DNA of 10,735 nucleotides, from NCBI GenBank assembly GCA_030641695.1, contig DAOWGY010000025.1, forward strand, positions 1 through 10,735, in the 5' to 3' direction. Below the pieces are notes generated by a model, which ran no database searches, was not told the origin of the DNA, and worked only from the letters and a program-made list of their open reading frames with translations. Shown here one piece after another: positions 1 to 5,664 of the stretch (within the stretch, counting starts at the first letter, position 1; every line of letters begins with the position of its first letter). Made by a program: the position numbers and the translations under genes. This DNA is from Gammaproteobacteria bacterium. Lineage in GTDB: Bacteria; Pseudomonadota; Gammaproteobacteria; Steroidobacterales; Woeseiaceae.

Positions 1-186
1 ATGAAGGTCTCCTGGAGCGTCGTAGACATGCTGGGCTATCTGCGCACCTGGTCCGCCTGCAATCGATATGAGCGTACGCACGGCCGTGACCCGGTCGCGA
101 TGATCGAGGAGCCTTTGCGTGCCGCGTGGGGGACCGACGTGCGCACAGTGCGATGGCCGTTGACATTGCGCGTCTCCCGCTTGTGA
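1..186 (+). CDS. SAM-dependent methyltransferase, C-terminal fragment (5' end outside window)
   Basis: The open frame runs from the window edge to TGA at 184-186 and encodes about 61 residues. The ATG at position 1 is probably an internal Met and not the start, because the sequence reads as the tail of a longer enzyme. The pattern GYLRTWSACNRYERTHG, then DPV, then WG, and a final WPLTLRVSRL is what I know from the end of class I (Methyltransf_11-type) SAM-dependent methyltransferases of about 250 residues. The SAM-binding motifs would lie upstream and cannot be seen, so the substrate is unknown. It is co-directional with the L,D-transpeptidase gene 70 bases downstream; nothing else links the two. 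The family assignment rests on the C-terminal pattern alone. Confidence 0.6.
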   Translation: MKVSWSVVDMLGYLRTWSACNRYERTHGRDPVAMIEEPLRAAWGTDVRTVRWPLTLRVSRL

Positions 187-256
187 AATCTTCGTGAATT
201 AGTGTCGTCAGGGGTTTTTTGCGAAGATAGCGCCTCCAAGCAACCGGCCGAAGCTT
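187..256. other. Intergenic spacer with a 7-bp inverted repeat
   Basis: This short spacer lies between the methyltransferase stop and the L,D-transpeptidase start. ATCTTCG at 188-194 is repeated inverted as CGAAGAT at 222-228, with a 27-base interval that contains a six-T run (215-220). The T run is inside the interval and not after the stem, so it does not make a standard terminator. I see no convincing promoter or strong Shine-Dalgarno sequence before the TTG at 257. Confidence 0.35.
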
Positions 257-1420
257 TTGAGAGAGCACCAACCCATATCCCGCCAATGTGCGCTGTTACT
301 GGCGCCGCTGTTGCTCGCGGGTTGCACATTCATCGAGGATTTCTATTCAGGTTCACGCGGTTACGAGCGGGAACCTGTCGTGCCGCTTGAAGCACGCCCC
401 GTCGAGGAACCGATCTCCCGCAACTATTTCGTGCTGGAGACGGCGGCGCAGTCCGTGGTCGGCGCGCCGCAGATCGTGTATGTGAGCGCCGAGAACACTC
501 TCTCCGACCTGGCGCGGGAATACGGTCTCGGTTACGACGAGATTGTTGCCGCGAACCCGGACGTCGATCCGTGGTTACCGGGCGACAGGACGCCGGTTCT
601 GTTGCCGACGCAATACGTCGTTCCCGACGTTCCACGCGAAGGCATGGTGTTGAATATTGCGTCGAAACGCTTGTTCTACTTTCCCGAAATGCCGGAGGGC
701 CAGCCGCAGACAGTAATGACGTATCCGATCGGCATTGGCCGCATCGGCTGGGAGACGCCACTCGGCGCAACGCAGGTGGTGTCCAAGGCAACCGACCCGC
801 ACTGGTACGTGCCGGCGTCAGTGCGGCGAGAGCATGCCGAGTTGGGCAACCCGTTGCCATCCGTCGTGCCGCCGGGGCCCGACAATCCGCTCGGCACACA
901 CGTGCTCAAGCTGGAGATGCCGGGCTACCTGATTCACGGCACCAATCAGCCTTACGGTGTCGGCATGCGCGTAAGTCACGGTTGTGTGCGCCTGTACCCC
1001 GAGAACATCGAGTTGTTGTACTCGCTCGTTGCCGTTGGCGAGCCCGTGCGGATTATCAACGAGCCGTACTTGCTGGGCCGCAACAATGGTGAGCTGTATT
1101 TCGAAGCGCATCAGCCCCTCGAGGACGATGTGGCGTCACCTGCCGAGCGTCTCGAGATGTTACTTGCAGAATACGTCGCTGCAGAGACGCTGAGCCGGAA
1201 CGACATGGACCACGTCCGGTCAATCGCGAGCAATCCGAACGGCGTTGCCGTTCTGGTGAGCTATCAGGATTCCGGCGAAGTGTTTGCCCGTGCGAGCCTC
1301 GTGCGCAATACGGTCGAGGTGGATCCTGACGCGCCGACGCTCAGCGAGGTGCGCGAGATGATCGACGAAGTCATGGCCGAGGAAATCATCGAAGAGGAAG
1401 TTGAGGAAAAGGAATTGTGA
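257..1420 (+). CDS. L,D-transpeptidase (YkuD/ErfK type) lipoprotein with LysM-like segment
   Basis: The predicted product is 387 residues and should make or remodel 3-3 peptidoglycan cross-links, or attach proteins to peptidoglycan, in the periplasm. A short hydrophobic leader ends in a lipobox L20-A-G-C23, so the mature protein is probably a lipoprotein. Residues 72-117 look LysM-like (YVSAENTLSDLAREYG, then IVAANP). The YkuD domain spans about 128-268 and contains IHGTN (226-230) and the catalytic signature SHGCVRL (240-246), with His241 and Cys243. About 115 further residues follow and end in a very acidic tail (371-387). TTG at 257 is the only usable start: the frame has a stop at 200 and no ATG, GTG or TTG between that stop and 257, and later starts would lose the signal peptide. 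No strong Shine-Dalgarno sequence is visible. The family is clear. The subtype (LdtA-D-like) is not resolved. Confidence 0.93.
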   Translation: MREHQPISRQCALLLAPLLLAGCTFIEDFYSGSRGYEREPVVPLEARPVEEPISRNYFVLETAAQSVVGAPQIVYVSAENTLSDLAREYGLGYDEIVAANPDVDPWLPGDRTPVLLPTQYVVPDVPREGMVLNIASKRLFYFPEMPEGQPQTVMTYPIGIGRIGWETPLGATQVVSKATDPHWYVPASVRREHAELGNPLPSVVPPGPDNPLGTHVLKLEMPGYLIHGTNQPYGVGMRVSHGCVRLYPENIELLYSLVAVGEPVRIINEPYLLGRNNGELYFEAHQPLEDDVASPAERLEMLLAEYVAAETLSRNDMDHVRSIASNPNGVAVLVSYQDSGEVFARASLVRNTVEVDPDAPTLSEVREMIDEVMAEEIIEEEVEEKEL

Positions 1421-1542
1421 ACGACTGGCTCGACGTGATGCTCGAGGAAATCGCCCGCAAGAGAAGAGAAGCTCAAGAAGCAAAAGAAGAACAACAAAGG
1501 CGGGAAGCGAAGGACGACGAGTCCGATACGCCTGACGATTAA
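1417..1542 (+). CDS. Small charged protein, 41 aa, translationally coupled to the L,D-transpeptidase
   Basis: A GTG start at 1417 overlaps the TGA of the transpeptidase gene (GTGA), the classic layout for coupled reinitiation. A purine-rich AAAAGG (1407-1412) lies 4 bases upstream as a possible Shine-Dalgarno sequence. The frame encodes MNDWLDVMLEEIARKRREAQ followed by a Lys/Glu/Gln-rich stretch and an acidic end, stopping at TAA 1540-1542. It has no signal peptide or membrane segment and would probably form one long charged helix. I do not recognise a family. The stop overlaps the convergent PLP-enzyme gene. It could be spurious, since charged low-complexity frames arise easily, or it could be a lost C-terminal extension of the transpeptidase, as it lies in the -1 frame. 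Confidence 0.45.
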   Translation: MNDWLDVMLEEIARKRREAQEAKEEQQRREAKDDESDTPDD

Positions 1543-2597
1543 TCCAGGTAACGCAGAAACTCTTCCGGCATCCGCTTCCTCTGCGCGGCATCTGTGTCGA
1601 TGACAGGTATCGGGTTCGAATTGTAGGTATTCCAGAACAGCATGGGCAGCGATGCGTATTGCGGCTGCATGATGTCGTGCAACAGCGCGGCCATCGCCTT
1701 GCCCGTATAGGTTGGTTCCAGCAAAAGGCCCAACTGATCGCTCGCAAGTTCGATCGCAGCATCCGTCGCGGCATTGGATTTCGCGTAACCGTCACCGAAA
1801 AATTCGTGTCGAATCTCGACGCGCGACTGTAGCGCGAGATCGGCCGGTACTGCCGGATCCAGTCGACGCATCATCGCCGCGGTTTTGTTCATGAGTTGGT
1901 CGAGCCGCGAGCGGTTCATTATGCTGTCAGGCGATACTCGTACGGCCTGGACCTCAGCCTTAATGCCCGCCAGGGCAATGCCCAGCGCAAGCCCAACGGC
2001 TGAACCCATTGTGCCCGTTGCTATGTAAATCCGTATTGGCGCCCGTGTCTCGCCGGCTGCAATCTGTCCGGCGAGTTCGAGCCCTGCATTGACGTAACCG
2101 ACCGTGCCGAGCCAGGACGACCCACCGATCGGGATCACCCAGGAGTTACGTCCCTGCACATGGCGGCGCATGGTCTCGACCCGTGCGTGACGATTGCCGC
2201 CGTAGCGCACAATCTCCGCATCGTTTTGCAGCAAGAGACCGAGTACCTTTGAGACGCTTGCGGTTTTGACCTGGTGCGACAACAGGCAGGTACATCCCAT
2301 ATCGAGTCGTTTCGCATACAGTGCTGTCGCGAGCGCGTGGTTCGAGCCGACCGTGCCGAACGTAGCAACCCGATCGGCACGTTTGTCGATAGCGCGTCGC
2401 AGCAGGTATTCGAGTTTGCGTAGCTTGTTACCACCGTAATAGGAGCTCGTCAGATTGTCGTATTTGATGCTGATCGTGCACTTGTGTGAGCCAACATCGA
2501 TATCGCCATCGCCGACCGGCGTCGGCAAGTCAGCGAGCACTGTTTTGGGCAGTCGTTCGGCAAGTGTGGGATACGCGTTGGCAAGGTAATCGGTCAT
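1539..2597 (-). CDS. PLP-dependent enzyme, D-cysteine desulfhydrase / ACC deaminase family
   Basis: This is a fold-type II pyridoxal-phosphate enzyme. Family members break D-cysteine to pyruvate, sulfide and ammonia, or deaminate ACC. Using ATG 2597 gives 352 residues, close to the usual 330-350. The PLP lysine is in YGGNKLRKLEYLL (Lys58 from this start). The substrate-side loop is FGTVGSNHALATALYAKRL (80-98), and a glycine-rich phosphate loop ATGTMGSAVGLALG lies at 193-206. EPTYTGKAM near 294-302 resembles the LDPVYTGKA of desulfhydrases more than the PVYEGKS of true ACC deaminases. The frame stays open to a GTG at 2645 (16 more residues), but the family alignment I know begins near MTDYLANAYPTLAERL; neither start has a good Shine-Dalgarno sequence. 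The gene is divergent from the sheath gene and convergent with the small ORF. It is probably cytosolic. The substrate cannot be fixed by reading. Confidence 0.85.
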   Translation of the reverse strand: MTDYLANAYPTLAERLPKTVLADLPTPVGDGDIDVGSHKCTISIKYDNLTSSYYGGNKLRKLEYLLRRAIDKRADRVATFGTVGSNHALATALYAKRLDMGCTCLLSHQVKTASVSKVLGLLLQNDAEIVRYGGNRHARVETMRRHVQGRNSWVIPIGGSSWLGTVGYVNAGLELAGQIAAGETRAPIRIYIATGTMGSAVGLALGIALAGIKAEVQAVRVSPDSIMNRSRLDQLMNKTAAMMRRLDPAVPADLALQSRVEIRHEFFGDGYAKSNAATDAAIELASDQLGLLLEPTYTGKAMAALLHDIMQPQYASLPMLFWNTYNSNPIPVIDTDAAQRKRMPEEFLRYLD

Positions 2598-2688
2598 GGC
2601 AGCGGGCTCATATTGGCAATCAGTGATGGCATAAGCAAACCCCACTGATTAGAATGCGGGCATAGTTATCTGACTCACGGAGACCAGG
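2598..2688. promoter_or_regulatory. Divergent intergenic region between PLP enzyme and sheath-like gene
   Basis: These 91 bases separate two divergent genes (43 bases if the upstream GTG of the PLP enzyme is used), so promoters for both should lie here or within the first codons. The forward strand holds TAGAAT at 2650-2655, a fair -10 candidate, but there is no good -35 at the matching distance. I see no clear operator palindrome. The promoter role is inferred from gene orientation and not from a convincing motif. Confidence 0.35.
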
Positions 2689-2691
2689 TTG
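2679..2691 (+). promoter_or_regulatory. Shine-Dalgarno GGAG and TTG start of the sheath-like gene
   Basis: GGAG at 2679-2682 sits 6 bases before TTG at 2689. The residues that follow (SDAIDRGITVTEI) match the usual extreme N-terminus of sheath proteins, so the TTG start is favoured over any internal ATG. Confidence 0.6.
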
Positions 2692-4242
2692 TCAGATGCG
2701 ATTGATCGTGGCATCACGGTCACAGAGATTGCTGCGATGGGTCAGGCCATCGACGCAACGCCCGAGACCACGGCTGCTTTCGTTGGCCGTGCCCTTCGCG
2801 GCCCCCTCAATACTCCGGTAGCCGTTCAGAACTTCGGTGAATTCCGTCGCCGTTTCGGCGACGTCTGGTTGCGTTCCAGCCTCGGTCCCGCTGTGCAGCT
2901 GTTCTTCGAACATGGCGGCAGAAGTCTGTATGTCGTGCGTGTTGCCAACAACGCGCGCGGCGCAATGATCTGCCTTCCGGCGAGCGGCTCTGCGCTCGTA
3001 TTGCGAGCGCTGGAGCCGGGATCGACCGAGAGCGTGCGTGCAGCGGTTGATTTCGATGGCGTTGACGAGAGCAATGACGAACTTTTCAACCTGACGCTGC
3101 AGCGCATGGATCCAGGTACGGGACTCGTTGTCGACCAGGAGATGTATCGCAAGCTGAGTTACGTCGAAGAGTCAGATACGTTTGTCGGTGACGTGCTGTT
3201 GGCATCGACCATGGTGCGTGCGGAGCAACCGTATCCCACGCACCGTCCAGAGGTGACGACGCCGAGCGACGTGCAACCAGGCTCCGCGTATGTCGATCAC
3301 GTGCAGGAAGGCACCGATGGTACCGAGTTGTCCGACTACGACCTGGTGGGCTCGCGTAACGATGGCAAGGGTCTTTTTGCGCTGGAGCAGGTAGACAACT
3401 TCGATCTGTTGTACCTGCCACCGCCGGGCAAGGGCGTCGATGTCGGTCCGGCGGCGATTCTCGCTGCCGAACTTTACTGCCGTGGCCGCGGCGCCATGTT
3501 GATCGTCGATCCGGCCGATGATTGGGAGACTCCCGAGGATGCGGTGCGCGGTGTGCGCCAGCAAGGCTACGCGAGCCCGAACATGATTGCTTACTTCCCG
3601 CGCCTTGCAAACCGTGACGACAGGGACGCGCGGCCCCGCGCCGTGGGCGGCGCGCTGGCGGGGGTACTTTGCAAACTCGATCGCGCTTACGGGCCCTGGC
3701 AGAACCCGGATCAGCAAGGGCTGGGATTCAATCGAAAATTCGAACCTGCCATCGACGTCGACGAGGAAGGTATTCAGGTCCTCGCCCGTGAGGGCATCAA
3801 CATCATTGCGCGTGGGGCAGCTGGCAGGCCACGTTTCAAAGGCTCGGTCACAATGGCCCGTGGCAGCGAGTTGCAACGCCCGTTGGCGAGTCTCAACGTA
3901 CGTCGCCTGTGCCTGCGGATCGTCAACTCAATCGAACAGGCCACTCGCTGGGCCGTATTCGAGCAAGCCGACGATCGCCTGGCGCGGCACGTGCAAAGCC
4001 AGGTTTTTGCTTACCTCAGCGCGCTGACGGATCTCGGCGCGTTCGCCAATGACCGCATCGACGTACAGTGCGATGCCGGATTATGCAAAAAGGCCGACGG
4101 CGCCGATCATGGAATCTCCATACTCATATCCTTCCAACCACACGGATGCAGTAAACCGATCTCATTCACGTTGCACCAATCAGTTGAAGGTTATCGGGTG
4201 GCCAGTACGGCATTCGCGCCGGTCATCGAGGACTGCGTCTAG
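2689..4242 (+). CDS. Contractile tail sheath-like protein, orphan
   Basis: The predicted protein is 517 residues and resembles sheath subunits of contractile phage tails and extracellular contractile injection systems. The N-terminus, GITVTEIAAMGQAIDATPE then TTAAFVGRALRGPLNTPV (about 8-44), is the characteristic sheath N-arm and first strand, followed by FGEFRRRFG. The middle section (roughly 95-225) is a variable insertion. The conserved core begins at LLYLPPPGK (240-248), with AMLIVDPADDWETPEDAV (269-286). The C-terminal domain contains GGALAGVLCKLDRAYGPWQN (320-339), LAREGINIIA (365-374), SLNVRRLCLRIVNSIEQATR (401-420), WAVFEQADD and a final arm GISILISFQP (475-484). There is no tube, baseplate, spike, tape-measure or AAA+ ATPase gene in about 2.7 kb upstream or 6.5 kb downstream. 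The family call is strong. A working injection machine is not supported from this window; it could be a domesticated sheath or have partners elsewhere. Confidence 0.87.
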   Translation: MSDAIDRGITVTEIAAMGQAIDATPETTAAFVGRALRGPLNTPVAVQNFGEFRRRFGDVWLRSSLGPAVQLFFEHGGRSLYVVRVANNARGAMICLPASGSALVLRALEPGSTESVRAAVDFDGVDESNDELFNLTLQRMDPGTGLVVDQEMYRKLSYVEESDTFVGDVLLASTMVRAEQPYPTHRPEVTTPSDVQPGSAYVDHVQEGTDGTELSDYDLVGSRNDGKGLFALEQVDNFDLLYLPPPGKGVDVGPAAILAAELYCRGRGAMLIVDPADDWETPEDAVRGVRQQGYASPNMIAYFPRLANRDDRDARPRAVGGALAGVLCKLDRAYGPWQNPDQQGLGFNRKFEPAIDVDEEGIQVLAREGINIIARGAAGRPRFKGSVTMARGSELQRPLASLNVRRLCLRIVNSIEQATRWAVFEQADDRLARHVQSQVFAYLSALTDLGAFANDRIDVQCDAGLCKKADGADHGISILISFQPHGCSKPISFTLHQSVEGYRVASTAFAPVIEDCV

Positions 4243-4248
4243 CTAAAT

Positions 4249-4265
4249 CCGCGCGCCTCGCGCGG
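4249..4265 (+). terminator. GC-rich hairpin after the sheath-like gene
   Basis: CCGCGCG (4249-4255) and CGCGCGG (4259-4265) form a perfect 7-bp stem with a 3-base loop, 7 bases after the sheath stop codon. No T-run follows, so it is not a canonical intrinsic terminator. It may protect a 3' end or weaken read-through into the sigma operon. Confidence 0.4.
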
Positions 4266-4275
4266 CGTTCGTTCA

Positions 4276-4321
4276 GCCTGGACTCAGGCGAGTGCCCCCA
4301 GAATGTCACGTTCGCGTGTCA
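4276..4321 (+). promoter_or_regulatory. Leader region of the ECF sigma operon with two further hairpins
   Basis: Two more inverted repeats lie before the sigma gene. The first is GCCTG GACT CAGGC at 4276-4289. The second is TGTCACG TTCG CGTGTCA at 4304-4321, with 6 of 7 pairs around a TTCG loop. Both could be RNA hairpins, and the second could also be a DNA-level operator. I could not find a convincing ECF-type -35/-10 pair at a sensible distance from the start codon. Confidence 0.35.
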
Positions 4322-4353
4322 TATGAACCCGTACTACGCGCCACCAACAAGAC

Positions 4354-4366
4354 GGGAGGGGTTATG
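4354..4366 (+). promoter_or_regulatory. Strong Shine-Dalgarno that sets the sigma factor start
   Basis: GGGAGGGG at 4354-4361 lies just before ATG 4364 (GGAGG with a 4-base gap). It is the reason to prefer this ATG over the GTG at 4292, which would add 24 residues unlike any sigma factor. Confidence 0.8.
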
Positions 4367-4891
4367 AGAGACCGCGATGCGCTGGAGAACAATCCACACA
4401 TCACGCGATCGGCACTGCAAGCCATTCACGGCCAGGTATTCGGCTGGGCTCTCTCCCGTTGTGATTTTGACCACGCGACAGCGGAGGACCTGATGCAACA
4501 GGCGTACGTGGAGCTTCTAAGCGGCAGCGCTCGATTTGACAATAAATCGTCGCTGAAGACGTTTGTGTTTGCGGTCGTGCAGAACCTCGCGCGCGGTCGT
4601 TTTCGACGTCTGGCGTCACGCCTCAGGCTGGTTCGTAGCTACCAACAGGAGCCGACTTCGGAGCTAGCGGACATCGAACTGCCTGACGAGCAGAGTGGCG
4701 TCTGGCTGGCCGTACACCGGCTGCCGGCGCGGCAGCGCGACATCATCGAGCTGGTGTTCTGTCGCGACATGACTATCGAGGAGGCCTCGGCCGTGATGAG
4801 TGTCTCGGTCGGCACCGGCCGCGTGCATTACGATCGCGCGAAGAAGGCGCTCAGGAACAAGCTGCGAAACGACCTGGTGACGGATTTATGA
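4364..4891 (+). CDS. ECF-type RNA polymerase sigma factor
   Basis: At 175 residues the product has the size of an extracytoplasmic function sigma factor. Region 2 spans about 18-82 and includes DFDHATAEDLMQQAYVELL (34-52) and LKTFVFAVVQNLARGRFRR (64-82), matching the -10 recognition helix pattern (typically FRAWLFRIARNLA). After a linker (85-110), region 4 spans about 111-168: LAVHRLPARQRDIIELVFCR, then the helix-turn-helix MTIEEASAVMSVSVGTGRVH and a final YDRAKKALRNKL. Regions 1 and 3 are absent, as expected. The stop overlaps the next gene's start (ATGA), and the co-encoded membrane protein is the likely anti-sigma factor. Such factors usually activate their own operon, so the DUF1800/DUF1501 genes downstream are the obvious targets. 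The family is clear; the stimulus and promoter sequence are not. Confidence 0.92.
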   Translation: MRDRDALENNPHITRSALQAIHGQVFGWALSRCDFDHATAEDLMQQAYVELLSGSARFDNKSSLKTFVFAVVQNLARGRFRRLASRLRLVRSYQQEPTSELADIELPDEQSGVWLAVHRLPARQRDIIELVFCRDMTIEEASAVMSVSVGTGRVHYDRAKKALRNKLRNDLVTDL

Positions 4892-5238
4892 CGAACTCCG
4901 ACTTTCAACGAGCGCTCAAGCACCAGCATGCACAGCGGGAGAGCGCCCCGGGCTTCGAAGAAACCTGGCATGCGGCTGAGATTCGCTACCGGCGCGCTCG
5001 TCGCCGTTATAAGGTCCTTGCGGGACTCGCGGCCACTGTCGCGGCAGTAGCGATAGTGCTCAAGGTCCTCGCGCCAGGGCCCACGGAATTGCCACTCATC
5101 GAAATGGGCGAGTTGCTGGGATCGACGTCATGGCAGGCGCCCAGTGATGTACTGCTGCCCGACCATCAATTCGACCTATACCAGGATTTGCCGGCCCTCA
5201 TCGAGTCAACCGAAGTGGCCACAGGAGCGTTTCTATGA
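4888..5238 (+). CDS. Single-pass membrane protein, candidate anti-sigma factor
   Basis: This 116-residue protein overlaps the sigma gene before it and the Spy-like gene after it by ATGA on both sides, so the three are probably translated as a coupled set. Residues 1-41 are polar and end in a strongly basic RYRRARRRYK stretch. Residues 42-62 (VLAGLAATVAAVAIVLKVLA) form one membrane helix. About 54 residues follow, including SWQAPSDVLLPD (81-92) and DLPALIEST (100-108). The positive-inside rule puts the N-terminus in the cytoplasm, where it could bind the sigma factor. I see no zinc-binding HxxxCxxC motif, so it is not a ZAS-type anti-sigma. The role is inferred from position, topology and size; I do not recognise a named family with certainty. 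Confidence 0.72.
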   Translation: MTNSDFQRALKHQHAQRESAPGFEETWHAAEIRYRRARRRYKVLAGLAATVAAVAIVLKVLAPGPTELPLIEMGELLGSTSWQAPSDVLLPDHQFDLYQDLPALIESTEVATGAFL

Positions 5239-5663
5239 ATAAGGGATTTGGAATCGTGCTGCTGGTTTGCAGCCTGCTACTCGGATCTGCCGACGCGGCC
5301 AATGCGCAGAAGGACGTATTTAAGGGCAAGCTTTTTCCGCCCAACGTCATCCTGCAACACCAGGCGGAGCTCGATCTCAGCAAGGAGCAATTTACGGCGA
5401 TCAAAACCGCGGTCGTCGAGGTTCAGGCGAATGTCGCAGAGCATGAGTGGGACATGCGCGAGGCGTACCTCAGGGTCATGACCGAACTCGATAAGTCGCC
5501 GCTCGATGAGGAGCGGGTCATGGCACTCGTCAATACAGTGCTGCTGGCAGAGAACGAGGTCAAGAAAGAACAAATGACGATGCTGATCCGATTACGCAAT
5601 TTGCTGACCGACGAGCAGATCGCGTTCCTGGAAGCGCAGCATCGCAAGGAACGAGGCGAATAA
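5235..5663 (+). CDS. Spy/CpxP-like periplasmic protein (candidate sensor, CnrX-like position)
   Basis: The 142-residue product has a Sec signal peptide (hydrophobic core about 5-17, likely cleaved after ADA or ANA near residues 21-24). The rest is helical and charged. Two LTxxQ-type motifs, the hallmark of Spy/CpxP and related periplasmic heavy-metal-sensor proteins, appear at 48-52 (LSKEQ) and 124-128 (LTDEQ), framing a probable four-helix hairpin. Family members act as periplasmic chaperones or as metal or stress sensors that hold an anti-sigma factor or kinase in check. Its place after a sigma and a membrane protein resembles CnrYXH/NccYXH. There is no His-rich cluster (only His42, His70 and His136), so metal sensing is uncertain. 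AGGAG at 5223-5227 lies 7 bases before the ATG, which supports the start. Confidence 0.8.
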   Translation: MNKGFGIVLLVCSLLLGSADAANAQKDVFKGKLFPPNVILQHQAELDLSKEQFTAIKTAVVEVQANVAEHEWDMREAYLRVMTELDKSPLDEERVMALVNTVLLAENEVKKEQMTMLIRLRNLLTDEQIAFLEAQHRKERGE

Positions 5664-5664
5664 G

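Noticed and set aside
188..228. Intrinsic terminator for the methyltransferase gene
   Set aside because: The 7-bp arms are 27 bases apart and the T-run is inside the loop, not after the stem.
36..899. Minus-strand open frames of 97 and 189 codons opposite the methyltransferase and L,D-transpeptidase genes
   Set aside because: They are Arg/Pro/Ser-rich antisense shadows of GC-rich coding sequence, with no family resemblance.
2598..2645. N-terminal extension of the PLP enzyme to GTG 2645
   Set aside because: It adds 16 residues that do not fit the family start and has no Shine-Dalgarno sequence; ATG 2597 is preferred, though not proven.
3172..3876. 234-codon minus-strand frame inside the sheath-like gene
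   Set aside because: It is a shadow frame with no recognisable domain, while the plus strand encodes a well-matched sheath protein.
4324..4350. ECF-type promoter with TGAACC at 4324-4329 as -35
   Set aside because: The matching -10 would put the transcription start at or after the Shine-Dalgarno sequence, leaving no leader for translation.
4292..4363. Sigma factor starting at GTG 4292
   Set aside because: The extra 24 residues do not look like sigma region 2, and the segment contains a hairpin and the strong GGGAGGGG site that serves ATG 4364.
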